Positions 28,219 through 38,800 of a stretch of 64,000 nt of DNA are shown here, in pieces. The stretch spans positions 439,046 through 503,045 of the forward strand of contig NZ_JXCA02000019.1 of assembly GCF_000828085.3 (NCBI RefSeq), given 5' to 3'. Under the pieces are notes generated by a model. The model searched no databases. It was not told where the DNA came from and saw nothing but the letters and a program-made list of their open reading frames with translations. The translations under genes were made by a program, and so were the position numbers. Position 1 is the first letter of the stretch, and each line of letters opens with the position of its first letter. Source of the DNA: Scytonema tolypothrichoides VB-61278. GTDB lineage: Bacteria > Cyanobacteriota > Cyanobacteriia > Cyanobacteriales > Nostocaceae.

Positions 28219-31200
28219 ATGCAAAGCTCTTACATAGAAGGTTTTCAAATTTCACCTCAACAAAAGCATTTGTGGCTGTTGCAGCAATCAGGCGATCGCC
28301 AGCCTTATCATGTTCAGTGTGCGCTTTTAATTGAGGGAGATGTCAAATTTTCAATTCTCGAAAAAACTTTACAAAAGATTATTGATAGACACGAAATTCT
28401 TCGTACTAACTTTCGAGCATTAAAGGAAATGAGTATTCCTTTACAGGTTATCAATGAAAATAGTTTGTTATCTATTAATTACTATGATTTCAGTGCTTTA
28501 GAATTAGATCAAAAATTAGCAGAAAGCGAAAAATTGTTTCAAAAAAATCATCAACTAATTTTTGATTGGCAAAATGGTTCTGTTTTAGATATTAGCTTAG
28601 TTAGTCTATCACCTCAAAAAAATATTTTATTGATTGCTTTACCAGCTATTTGTGCAGATACAGTATCAATCTATAATCTTGCCCGTGAAATCAGCGAGAC
28701 TTACACTGGCTACTTGCATCAAAAAGAACTCACAGATGAACCTTTGCAATATGCAGATATCGCTGCATGGCAAAATGAATTATTTGAAGGAAAAGATGCG
28801 GAAACAACGAGAGAGTATTGGCGCAAACAAAATATCTCTAGTTTGGTCATAAGTAAGCTACCTAGTGAAAAACCATCGGTTGAACAATCAATATTTAAAC
28901 CTAAATTTATTAGTATTAAAGTCAGTCTTGATATAATAGCGAATCTCGAAGCATTGGCATATAGGAAGGCTATTAGTATTTCTAGCATTTTAATGGCTTG
29001 TTGGCAGATATTACTCTGGCGTCTTACAGGACAATCCGAGATGGCGATCGCCATGTGCTGTGACGGGAGAAATTATGAAGAATTAAAGCCAGCACTGGGA
29101 TTGCTAGCCAAATATATACCGGTTCGCGCTTATCTAGATGAAAACTCTAAATTTTCTGAAATATTAAAGCAATTACATAAAACAATAACAGATGTCTACC
29201 AGTGGCAGGAGTCTTTTAGCTGGGAAGACATTGCCAGTGGGGATGGGAATAGCCAAGAATTATCATTTTTACCCTTTGCTTTCGACTTTACATCACAGCC
29301 AACTAGATATTTAGCTGATGAGGTATCATTTTCGATTTACAAGCAGTATGCTTGCATTGACCGATTCAAAGTGAAACTCTCCTGCCTGCAGTGGGATGAT
29401 TCCCTAACAGCAGAGTTCCACTACGATGCCAACTTATTTGACCTAGAAGATATCGAACGCTTGGCAGCAGAGTTTCAAACTTTGTTAACTAGCGCGATTA
29501 ACAATCCAACAAACAATATTGCTCAACTAGAAATCCTCAGTCCAAGTGAGCGCCAGCAACTGCTAGTCGAGTTCAACAACACCCAAACAAAGTACAGCAA
29601 ACACCAGTGCATTCATCAGTTGTTTGAGCAGCAGGTCGCACATACGCCGAAGCATCCAGCTGTTGTCTTTGAGGAGCAACAATTGACCTACGCCCAGTTG
29701 AATGCTCGTGCCAATCAAATCGCACACTACCTACAAACCCTAGGTGTTGGTTCTGAAATAATTGTTGCACTGTGCGTCGAGCGCTCCCTTGAAATGATAG
29801 TTGGTTTTTTGGGAATTCTCAAGGCAGGTGGAGCCTACCTTGCTTTAGACCCTCTACTGCCAACTGAGCGTCTAGCTTTCATGTTAGAAGATGCTAATTC
29901 TTCGATCATCTTAACCCAACAGCACTTAGCAGGGCTGTTCTCCCAAGAGGAAGTGTCGATAGTTTGTCTAGACACTGATTGGAACGCGATCGCTCAGCAG
30001 CCAGATGAGAATCTTCTCTCGCAAACAACTCCAGAGAACTTAGTATATGTAGTTTACACCTCAGGTTCAACAGGTCAGCCCAAGGGAGTTGCTGTTGAGC
30101 ATCGGCAACTTCTCAACTACCTACATAGTATTCTAGAAAAACTAGATCTGCCTGCTAATGCTAGCTTTGCAACTGTTTCCACCTTTGCAGCTGATTTGGG
30201 TAACACAGCAATTTTCCCAGCCTTGTGTACAGGTGGATGTCTTCACGTCATCTCACAGGAGCGGGCAACGAGTCCAGAGGCTTTGGCGGATTACTGCGAG
30301 AACCATCCAATTGATTGTCTCAAAATTGTTCCTTCTCACTTAAATGCTCTGTTGAGTGCTTCCCATCCGGAGAAAATTCTGCCAGCAGAGCGCTTGATTC
30401 TAGGTGGTGAGGCGCTAAGTTGGAAGTTAATAAAGAAACTCCAGCAATACACAGCAAACTGTCGAATCCTCAACCACTATGGACCATCAGAGGCAACTGT
30501 TGGCGTTTTAACCTTCATGCTCAAGCATGACAGTATCGGCGATAAATCTGACCTAGTGCCCTTAGGTCGTCCACTCGCTAATACTCAGGTCTACATTCTC
30601 GACAATCATTTGCAACCTGTACCAATTGGTGTTAGAGGTGAGCTTTACATTGGAGGGGATAATCTGGCACGGGGCTATCTCAACCACCCAGAACTAACCA
30701 GCGAGAGGTTCATCCCCAACCCCTTTAGTGATGAATTCGGATCACGGTTATACAAAACAGGAGACTCAGCGCGTTATCTACCTGATGGCAATATTGAGTT
30801 TCTTGGACGAATCGACCACCAAGTGAAGATTCGCGGCTTCCGAATTGAGCTTGCTGAGATTGAGTCAGTGCTAAGCCTTCATCCTACCATTCGGGAAAGC
30901 GTCGTCCTAGCGCGGGAAGATGAATCTGGTAACAAGCATCTCGTCGCTTATTTCGTGCCAAATCAGCAGTCTGAATTTTCGGTCAGCGATTTCCAGAACT
31001 TTCTGAAGAAAAAGCTGCCAGACTATATGATACCTTCTGCTTTTGTGCACCTGAAGGCATTACCTCTAACATCTAATGGCAAGGTGAACCGTCAAGCATT
31101 GCCTGCTCCTGAGAATGTTAACCCATTAGCAAGGAAATTTGTCGCTCCTCGCAATTCTATCGAGGAAACAATCGCTCTTGTTTGGTCTGGTGTGTTAAAG

Positions 31201-32835
31201 CTTGAGCAAGTAGGAATTTATGATAACTTCTTTGAGTTGGGCGGAGATTCGATTATTAGTATTCAGATTATCGCCAGACTCAACCAAGGTGGTCTACAAT
31301 TGACCCCCAAGCAGTTATTTGAAAACCCAACCGTCGCTGGATTGGCTGCTATTGCGCCAAGAGTTTCAACAATAGCTCAACAAGAAGCTGTGACGGGTTC
31401 ATTCTCTTTGACTCCAATTCAGCACTGGTTTTTTGAGCAGAAGCTGTGCAATCCACACCACTGGAACCAAGCTGTACTGCTAGAAGTGTCACCAAAAATC
31501 GTCCCAGCTTTACTAGAGCAAGCACTACAACACTTGCTAGAGCACCATGACGCCCTGCGCCTGCGGTTTATTCCTAAAGGATCAAGTTGGCAGCAAGTTA
31601 ACGCCGATCTGGATGAAGTTGCAAAAGTGCCTGTTTTATGTATGGATTTATCAGCTTTGCCAGCAACACAACAAGAAACCACCTTTGAAGCCACTGCTAC
31701 TGAATTACAGGCAAGCTTGAACTTAGTAGAGGGTCTTCTGATGCGAGTGGCGCTGTTTAACTTAGGTGACAATCAGTCGAAACGCCTACTTTTCGTCATT
31801 CATCACTTAGTCGTGGATGGTGTCTCTTGGAGAATTTTACTAGAAGACCTGCAACAAGTCTATCAGCAACTCAGCCAAGGCGAGCCGATTGGGCTACCTC
31901 CGAAGACAACTTCCTTCAAACAGTGGTCTGAGTTTCTACAGGAGTATGCACAGTCAGTTCAACTTCAACAAGAACAAGACTACTGGTTACGAGCGTCGCA
32001 TCAGTCCATTTCTCGTTTGCCTGTAGATTATCCTGGCGGTGCTAACACGATGGCATTGGCTCGTAATGTGTTGGTTTCTCTTAGCATAGAAGAAACTAGG
32101 GCATTGTTGCAGGATGTGCCAGGAGCTTATCACACCCAAATCAACGATGTACTGCTCACAGCGCTGGTACAAACTTTGGCTGAGTGGACAGCAAGTTGTT
32201 CTTTGCTAGTGGACTTGGAAGGACACGGACGAGAGGCAATAACTGACGATATTAATTTATCACGGACAGTTGGTTGGTTTACAACTATATTTTCAGTGCT
32301 GCTGACTTTAGAAGGAATTTCCCAGCCTGGGGAAGCACTCAAGGCCATCAAAGAGCAACTCCACAGTGTCCCGAATCGGGGCATCGGTTATGGGGTGCTG
32401 CGTTATCTAAGTGAGGACTCTTCAGTAACCACGCAACTGCAAAACCTTCCCCAAGCAGAAGTGAGATTTAACTACCTAGGTCAGTTCGATCAACTTCTGT
32501 CTCAATCGTCGCTGTTTAAGCTGGTCAAGCAAACCGTTGGTGTTAGCCGCAGTCTACAGGATAATCGGCGCTATCTGCTAGACATTAACGGGTTTGTTCT
32601 TGAGGGTCAGTTGCAACTGGAATGGACTTATAGCGAGCAGATACATCAGCGAACTACTATTGAACAACTGGCGAAAGGATTTGTTAAGGCATTGCGATCG
32701 CTCATTGTCCATTGCCAATCTCCCGAAGCTGGAGGATACACACCTTCAGACTTCCCGAAAGCTAATTTGAGTCAAAAAGACCTCGATCAGCTCATGGCAA
32801 GAATTAACCGAGGGAGTGGAAATAAAACAAAATGA
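28219..32835 (+). CDS. NRPS interface-like domain-A(Asp)-PCP-E
   Basis: About 1538 residues; ATG 28219 is preferred to the in-frame TTG 28210 because GAAGGG is correctly spaced for it. Residues 1-440 have the condensation fold (ISPQQKHLWLLQQ; RHEILRTNF) but the HHxxxDG motif is replaced by PAICADT near 142, so it cannot catalyse condensation in the usual way. This matches the 'interface' domains that precede Asp A domains in beta-hydroxyaspartate siderophore synthetases and recruit the hydroxylase. The A domain (about 460-960) has code D-L-T-K-I-G-H-V-G-K, an aspartate code. The PCP serine is near 1010 (LGGDSIISIQI). Residues about 1058-1510 are an epimerization domain (HHLVVDGVSW near 1195; EGHGREAI). 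The unit delivered is therefore D-Asp, presumably beta-hydroxylated. The stop overlaps the next start by 4 bases (ATGA). Confidence 0.93.
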   Translation: MQSSYIEGFQISPQQKHLWLLQQSGDRQPYHVQCALLIEGDVKFSILEKTLQKIIDRHEILRTNFRALKEMSIPLQVINENSLLSINYYDFSALELDQKLAESEKLFQKNHQLIFDWQNGSVLDISLVSLSPQKNILLIALPAICADTVSIYNLAREISETYTGYLHQKELTDEPLQYADIAAWQNELFEGKDAETTREYWRKQNISSLVISKLPSEKPSVEQSIFKPKFISIKVSLDIIANLEALAYRKAISISSILMACWQILLWRLTGQSEMAIAMCCDGRNYEELKPALGLLAKYIPVRAYLDENSKFSEILKQLHKTITDVYQWQESFSWEDIASGDGNSQELSFLPFAFDFTSQPTRYLADEVSFSIYKQYACIDRFKVKLSCLQWDDSLTAEFHYDANLFDLEDIERLAAEFQTLLTSAINNPTNNIAQLEILSPSERQQLLVEFNNTQTKYSKHQCIHQLFEQQVAHTPKHPAVVFEEQQLTYAQLNARANQIAHYLQTLGVGSEIIVALCVERSLEMIVGFLGILKAGGAYLALDPLLPTERLAFMLEDANSSIILTQQHLAGLFSQEEVSIVCLDTDWNAIAQQPDENLLSQTTPENLVYVVYTSGSTGQPKGVAVEHRQLLNYLHSILEKLDLPANASFATVSTFAADLGNTAIFPALCTGGCLHVISQERATSPEALADYCENHPIDCLKIVPSHLNALLSASHPEKILPAERLILGGEALSWKLIKKLQQYTANCRILNHYGPSEATVGVLTFMLKHDSIGDKSDLVPLGRPLANTQVYILDNHLQPVPIGVRGELYIGGDNLARGYLNHPELTSERFIPNPFSDEFGSRLYKTGDSARYLPDGNIEFLGRIDHQVKIRGFRIELAEIESVLSLHPTIRESVVLAREDESGNKHLVAYFVPNQQSEFSVSDFQNFLKKKLPDYMIPSAFVHLKALPLTSNGKVNRQALPAPENVNPLARKFVAPRNSIEETIALVWSGVLKLEQVGIYDNFFELGGDSIISIQIIARLNQGGLQLTPKQLFENPTVAGLAAIAPRVSTIAQQEAVTGSFSLTPIQHWFFEQKLCNPHHWNQAVLLEVSPKIVPALLEQALQHLLEHHDALRLRFIPKGSSWQQVNADLDEVAKVPVLCMDLSALPATQQETTFEATATELQASLNLVEGLLMRVALFNLGDNQSKRLLFVIHHLVVDGVSWRILLEDLQQVYQQLSQGEPIGLPPKTTSFKQWSEFLQEYAQSVQLQQEQDYWLRASHQSISRLPVDYPGGANTMALARNVLVSLSIEETRALLQDVPGAYHTQINDVLLTALVQTLAEWTASCSLLVDLEGHGREAITDDINLSRTVGWFTTIFSVLLTLEGISQPGEALKAIKEQLHSVPNRGIGYGVLRYLSEDSSVTTQLQNLPQAEVRFNYLGQFDQLLSQSSLFKLVKQTVGVSRSLQDNRRYLLDINGFVLEGQLQLEWTYSEQIHQRTTIEQLAKGFVKALRSLIVHCQSPEAGGYTPSDFPKANLSQKDLDQLMARINRGSGNKTK

Positions 32836-35800
32836 ACGCAGAAAACATTCAAGATATATACGAACTTTCACCGCTACAGCAGGGGATTCTTTTCCACAGT
32901 CTAAGCGCTCCCGAATCAACAGTTTACTTTGTTCAGTTATGCTATGCTTTACGCGGTAATTTTAATATTCTAGCGTTTGAGCGGGCTTGGCAGCAAGTTA
33001 CAAACAGGCACACCATTTTACGTACTTCCTTTTATTGGGAAAACCTAGAAAAACCAATACAAGTCGTACATCGGCAAGTAAAAGTGGCGCTCTTGCAGTA
33101 TGATTGGCGCAATTTAGACTCTGTTGAGCAGCAAGAACGATTGAAAGAGTTTCTCAAGAGCGATCGCGCCTCAGGTTTTGATTTTTCTACTGCACCCCTG
33201 ATGCGGCTATTTTTGATCCGCCTCACCGACGATTCTTACTACTTTGTTTGGAGTAAACATCATCTGCTATTGGATGGTTGGTCAACAGCATTGGTGCTTA
33301 AGGAAGTTATTGAACTTTACGAAGTGCTTTGTCAGGGTGAAAATGTACCTGTAGCAACTAGCCGTGACTACGGAGACTATATTGGCTGGTTGCAGCAGCA
33401 AGATTTATCGAAAGCTGAGGTGTTCTGGAAACAGGCGCTTAGTGGAATACAAGCACCCACACCCCTAATCAGCCCATATATTGATAACTTGTCCAACCAA
33501 GAAGACAGCTACAAATCCCAACGAATTAAGCTATCACAGACAACCACAGCGGCACTACAGTCATTGGTACGGCAGCATCAAATCACGCTGAATACGCTAG
33601 TTCAAGGAGCCTGGGCTGTGCTCCTGGGTCGCTACAGTGGTGAGTCAGACGTGATTTATGGGGCGACAGTTTCTGGTCGTCCAGTAGACTTAATCGGAGC
33701 CGAGTCTATGGTAGGGATGTTTATCAACACCCTGCCTGTGCGAGTCAAGTTGGATGCTGAGCAGTTTCTGCTACCCTGGCTCAAGCAGCTTCAGGCTCAA
33801 CTCGTTGAATTGCGTCAGTATGAGTACAGCCCACTGATAGAAGTTCAAGGCTGGAGTGAAGTTCCACGAGGTTTACCGTTGTTCGAGAACATTTTGGTGT
33901 TTGAGAACTATCCAACAGAGCAAATTTTAAACGATTATAAAGAAAAATTAGAAATCCAAAGTATAAGTGTTTTTGAAAAGACGAATTATCCTGTAACTGT
34001 TACCGCAATACCTGGACTCCAGTTGGAGATTAGAATTTCTTACGATTGTTACCGCTTTGATCCTGCTACGATTACCCGGATGCTAGGGCATTTCCAAACA
34101 TTGCTCCAAGGCATGGTGACTGGTCTCCAAATGTGCCTTAAAGACTTACCGCTGTTGACTGAACCTGAACGGCATCAATTGCTGGTAGAGTGGAATGGCA
34201 CTCAGGCAGACTATCCCCAAAACCAATGCATTCATCAGTTGTTTGAGGCTCAAGTAGAACGCACACCGGATGCCGTAGCAGTGGTGTTTGAAGACGAGCA
34301 ACTAAGCTACTGTGAACTAAACGCTAGGGCGAATCAGCTAGCGCATTACCTGCGTTCTTTGGGAGTGAGACCAGAGGTACTGGTGGGAATTTGCACAGAG
34401 CGATCGCTCCACATGGTCATTGGGCTGTTGGGCATACTCAAAGCGGGTGGCGCTTATGTACCACTTGACCCGACTTATCCCCAGGAGCGATTAGCTTTTA
34501 TACTGAAAGACGCCCAAGTGTCAGTGCTGCTGACTCAAGGACAGCTGGTAGAGGCAATGCCTCAACACAAAGCTAAAGTTGTTTGTTTAGATACTGATTG
34601 GCAGACAATTGCCCAAGAAAGTAAGAAAAATTCAGTTACTCAAGTAACTACTAATAACCTGGCATATGTCATCTATACCTCTGGTTCCACAGGCAAACCC
34701 AAAGGTGTGCAAATTCCTCACAGCGCCTTGAGCAACTTCTTGCACGCGATGCGCCAAACACCGGGGCTAAGCGAGCAAGATACCTTGTTCGCTGTCACCA
34801 CTTATTCGTTTGATATTGCTGCGTTGGAACTTTTTCTCCCAATCATAGTGGGTGCTCGCCTAGTACTCGTTAGTCGGGAAATTGCCTCGGACGGAACACG
34901 GTTGTCAGCAAAAATAACTGACTCAAATGCTACAGTCATGCAAGCCACACCAGCTACTTGGCAGCTACTTTTAGCAGCAGGCTGGGCTGGGAATCATCAA
35001 TTGAAAATCCTCTGTGGTGGAGAAGCCTTACCTAGACACCTAGCTCATCAGTTACTCAGTCGATGTGGTTCCCTCTGGAATATGTACGGTCCTACAGAGA
35101 CCACCATTTGGTCAGCAGCGTGTCAAGTAGAAAAAGACAGCAGCATTGTACCAATTAGTCAACCGATTGCTAACACACAATTCTATATCCTAGATCAACA
35201 CGCTCAGTTAGTTCCTGTTGGTGTACCTGGGGAACTATGTATAGGTGGAGATGGACTCGCACGTGGTTACTTAAAGCGCCCTGAACTGACAGCAGAAAAA
35301 TTCATTCCCAATCCCTTTAGCGACAAACCAGCAGCGCGTCTGTACAAAACTGGAGATTTGGCTCGTTATTCACCTAGCGGAGAGATTGAATACTTAGGTC
35401 GCATCGACCACCAGGTGAAAGTTCGCGGTTTCCGCATCGAACTTGGAGAAATTGAAGCACTTGTTCGCCAACATTCCAAAGTGCAAGAAAGTGTAGTTGT
35501 CGTTCGCTCAGAGTCAGTAGATTCTCAACGAATAGTCGCTTATGTCGTCTCTCACTCAGGGCAAACACTGACAGTGACTGAACTGCGAGACTTCTTGGAG
35601 TCGAAGCTGCCAAACTACATGGTGCCAGCAGCTTTTGTGATGCTAGAGGCACTACCACTCACACCTAATGGTAAAGTAGATCGCAAAGCACTACCAGTAC
35701 CTGAAGTCACACAGCTATTATCCGAATCTGGTTTTATCGCTCCTTCTACACCAATTGAGGAGATGCTAGCCTTAATTTGGGCAGAGGTGCTTAGTATTGA

Positions 35801-38800
35801 GAAAGTAGGCATTCACAATAACTTCTTTTCCTTAGGAGGACACTCGCTGCTTGCAACTCGCGTGATTTCCCAAGTACGTCAAGTTTTTCAGCAAGAGCTG
35901 CCTTTACGTCGCTTATTTGAACAACCAACAATAGCTGGGCTAGCCAAGGACATTGAAAAAGCGACCAAAGCAGGTAATGGACTCGAAACAGCAGACATTG
36001 AGCGAATTTCACGCTCACAAAAGCTACCCCTATCATTCGCCCAGCAACGGTTATGGTTCCTAACCCAGTTAGAACCAAACAGCCCCTTCTACAACATCCC
36101 TGCTGCTGTTCGCCTACAGGGACAATTGAATGTAAAAGCACTACAACAAAGTTTCAACGAAATTTTACGCCGCCACGAAGCGTTGCGAACCAATTTCCAG
36201 ACAATAGAAGGGCAACCCGTAGCAATTATCTCATCAGTTACATCGCTACCATTATCTCTACTCGATATCAGTGAGTTACCTTCAAACCAACAACAAACCG
36301 AAGTCAGAAAACTGGCAGATAAAGAAGCTCAACGACCTTTTGACCTCAACAACGACCTTCTGTTGCGAGTGAAACTACTGCGCCTTGGGGAACAAGAGCA
36401 CATAGTACTACTGACAATGCACCACATTGCCTCTGACGGTTGGTCAAAAGGCGTACTGGTGCGTGAGGTCGCAACACTTTATCAAGCCTTTTGTACCAAG
36501 CAACCGTCACCGTTAGCTGAACTGGCAATCCAATATGTAGATTTTGCGGCTTGGCAACGACAATGGCTTGTGGGAGAAGTGTTAAAATCCCAGATATCGT
36601 ATTGGTGTAAGCAGTTAGAAGGCGCACCATCAGTACTGGAGTTACCTACTGACCATCCCCGACCCGCCGTTATGACCTTTGCGGGTGCTACCTATTCATT
36701 TGAGCTATCTCAAGAGCTATCTGTAGGTATCAATAAATTGAGTCAGCAGCAGGGAAGTACTTTATTTATGACCCTGTTAGCAGCTTTTGTGACCTTGCTA
36801 TGGCGTTACACAGGGCAAGAAGATATTGTAGTTGGTTCACCTATCGCCAACCGCAACCGGGCAGAGATAGAAGGGTTAATTGGATTTTTTGTCAATACCT
36901 TGGTACTGCGAACTAACTTGGCAGGTAATCCCACTTTTGAGGAGTTACTAACTCGTGTGCGGGAGATGGCACTAGGAGCGTATGCTCACCAAGATTTGCC
37001 TTTTGAGCAACTGGTAGAAAAACTGCAACCACAGCGTTCTTTGAGTCATACACCGCTTTTCCAAGTCATGTTTGTGCTTCAGAATGCACCGATGTCGCCT
37101 TTAGAATTACCTGGTTTAACTTTAAGTCCTCTAGAAAGTGACAGTGGTGGTGCCAAGTTTGATTTAACCTTGTACATGACAGAAACAGCACAGGGACTCG
37201 TTGGCACTCTGGAGTATAATACTGACTTATTCGAGCAAAGCACTGTAAGCCGGATGGCTGGGCATTTGCAAACGTTGCTTGAGGGGATTGTTGCCAATCC
37301 ACAGCAGCGCTTGTTGGAGTTACCGTTGTTGACTGAAGCCGAGAAGGCACTGCTAGTACAGTGGAATGATACCTCGGTTGAGTATCCCCAACAGCAATGC
37401 ATCCATCAGTTGTTTGAAGATCAAGTAGAACGTACGCCTGATGCTGTAGCAGTAGTGTTTGAAGACCAGCAACTAACCTACCAAGAACTGAACGCAAGAG
37501 CCAATCAACTGGCGCACTACCTGCAAAACCAGGGAGTAGGATCAGAGGTACTGGTGGGAATTTGTGTCGAGCGTTCCCTCTCTATGATCATCGGACTTTT
37601 AGGCATTCTCAAAGCTGGTGGCGCTTATGTACCGCTAGATCCAGCATACCCACAAGAACGTCTAGCATTCATGTTGTCGGATTCTCAAGTGTCAGTACTA
37701 CTAACTCAGCAAAAGCTGGTGGAGAGACTTCCTGAACATCAAGCACAAGTAGTTTGCTTGGACACCGACTGGGATATTATTAGTAAATATTCCCAAGATA
37801 ACCCTACCAATATTTCAAAAGTCGATAACCTAGCTTATGTCATCTACACCTCTGGCTCAACAGGTCAGCCTAAGGGAGTTTTTGGTCTACATAAGGGTGC
37901 AATCAATCGCTTTCACTGGATGTGGCAGAATTATCCTTTCGTGCAGGGAGAAATGTGTTGCCAGAAAACATCCTTAAACTTTGTGGATTCAGTGTGGGAA
38001 ATTTTTGGACCTTTACTTCAAGGTGTACCCACTGTCATTGTGGCTGATAGTATCCTCAAAGATCCACAACAGTTTGTAGCTACTCTTGCTCACAAGAATG
38101 TGACACGGTTAGTACTTGTTCCTTCTTTATTGCGTATACTGTTGAATACATACACTGACCTACAGTCACAGCTACCCCAATTGAAGTTGTGGATTAGCAG
38201 TGGTGAAGCACTCTCAATGGATCTGCTACAACAATTTCGGCAGAGTTTGCCAGATAGCACTTTGTTAAACCTTTACGGTTCTTCGGAAGTATCTGCGGAT
38301 GTCACTTGCTATAGTCTCAGTCTGAATGCACCTTTGCCCAAATACGTCTCAATTGGTCATGCGATCGCCAATACGCAGATCTATATACTGGATGCAAACA
38401 GACAACCTGTTGGAGTTGGTGTACCTGGGGAACTGCACATAGGTGGGGATGGACTAGCACGTGGCTACTTAAACCGTCCGGAACTGACAGCAGAAAAATT
38501 CATCTCCAATCCCTTTAGCGATTTTTCAGCAGCACGTTTATACAAAACAGGAGACCTAGCACGTTATTCACCTAGCGGAGAGATTGAATACTTAGGACGT
38601 ATCGACCACCAAGTCAAAGTTCGCGGTTTCCGCATTGAACTTGGAGAAATTGAAGCACATATTCGCCAACACCCCAAAGTACGAGAAAATGTAGTCGTTG
38701 TTCGTTCTGATTCAGCTGATTCTCAACGAATAGTCGCTTATGTCGTTCCTCACTCAGGGCAAACACTGACAATTACTGAACTGCGGGACTTTCTGGAGTC

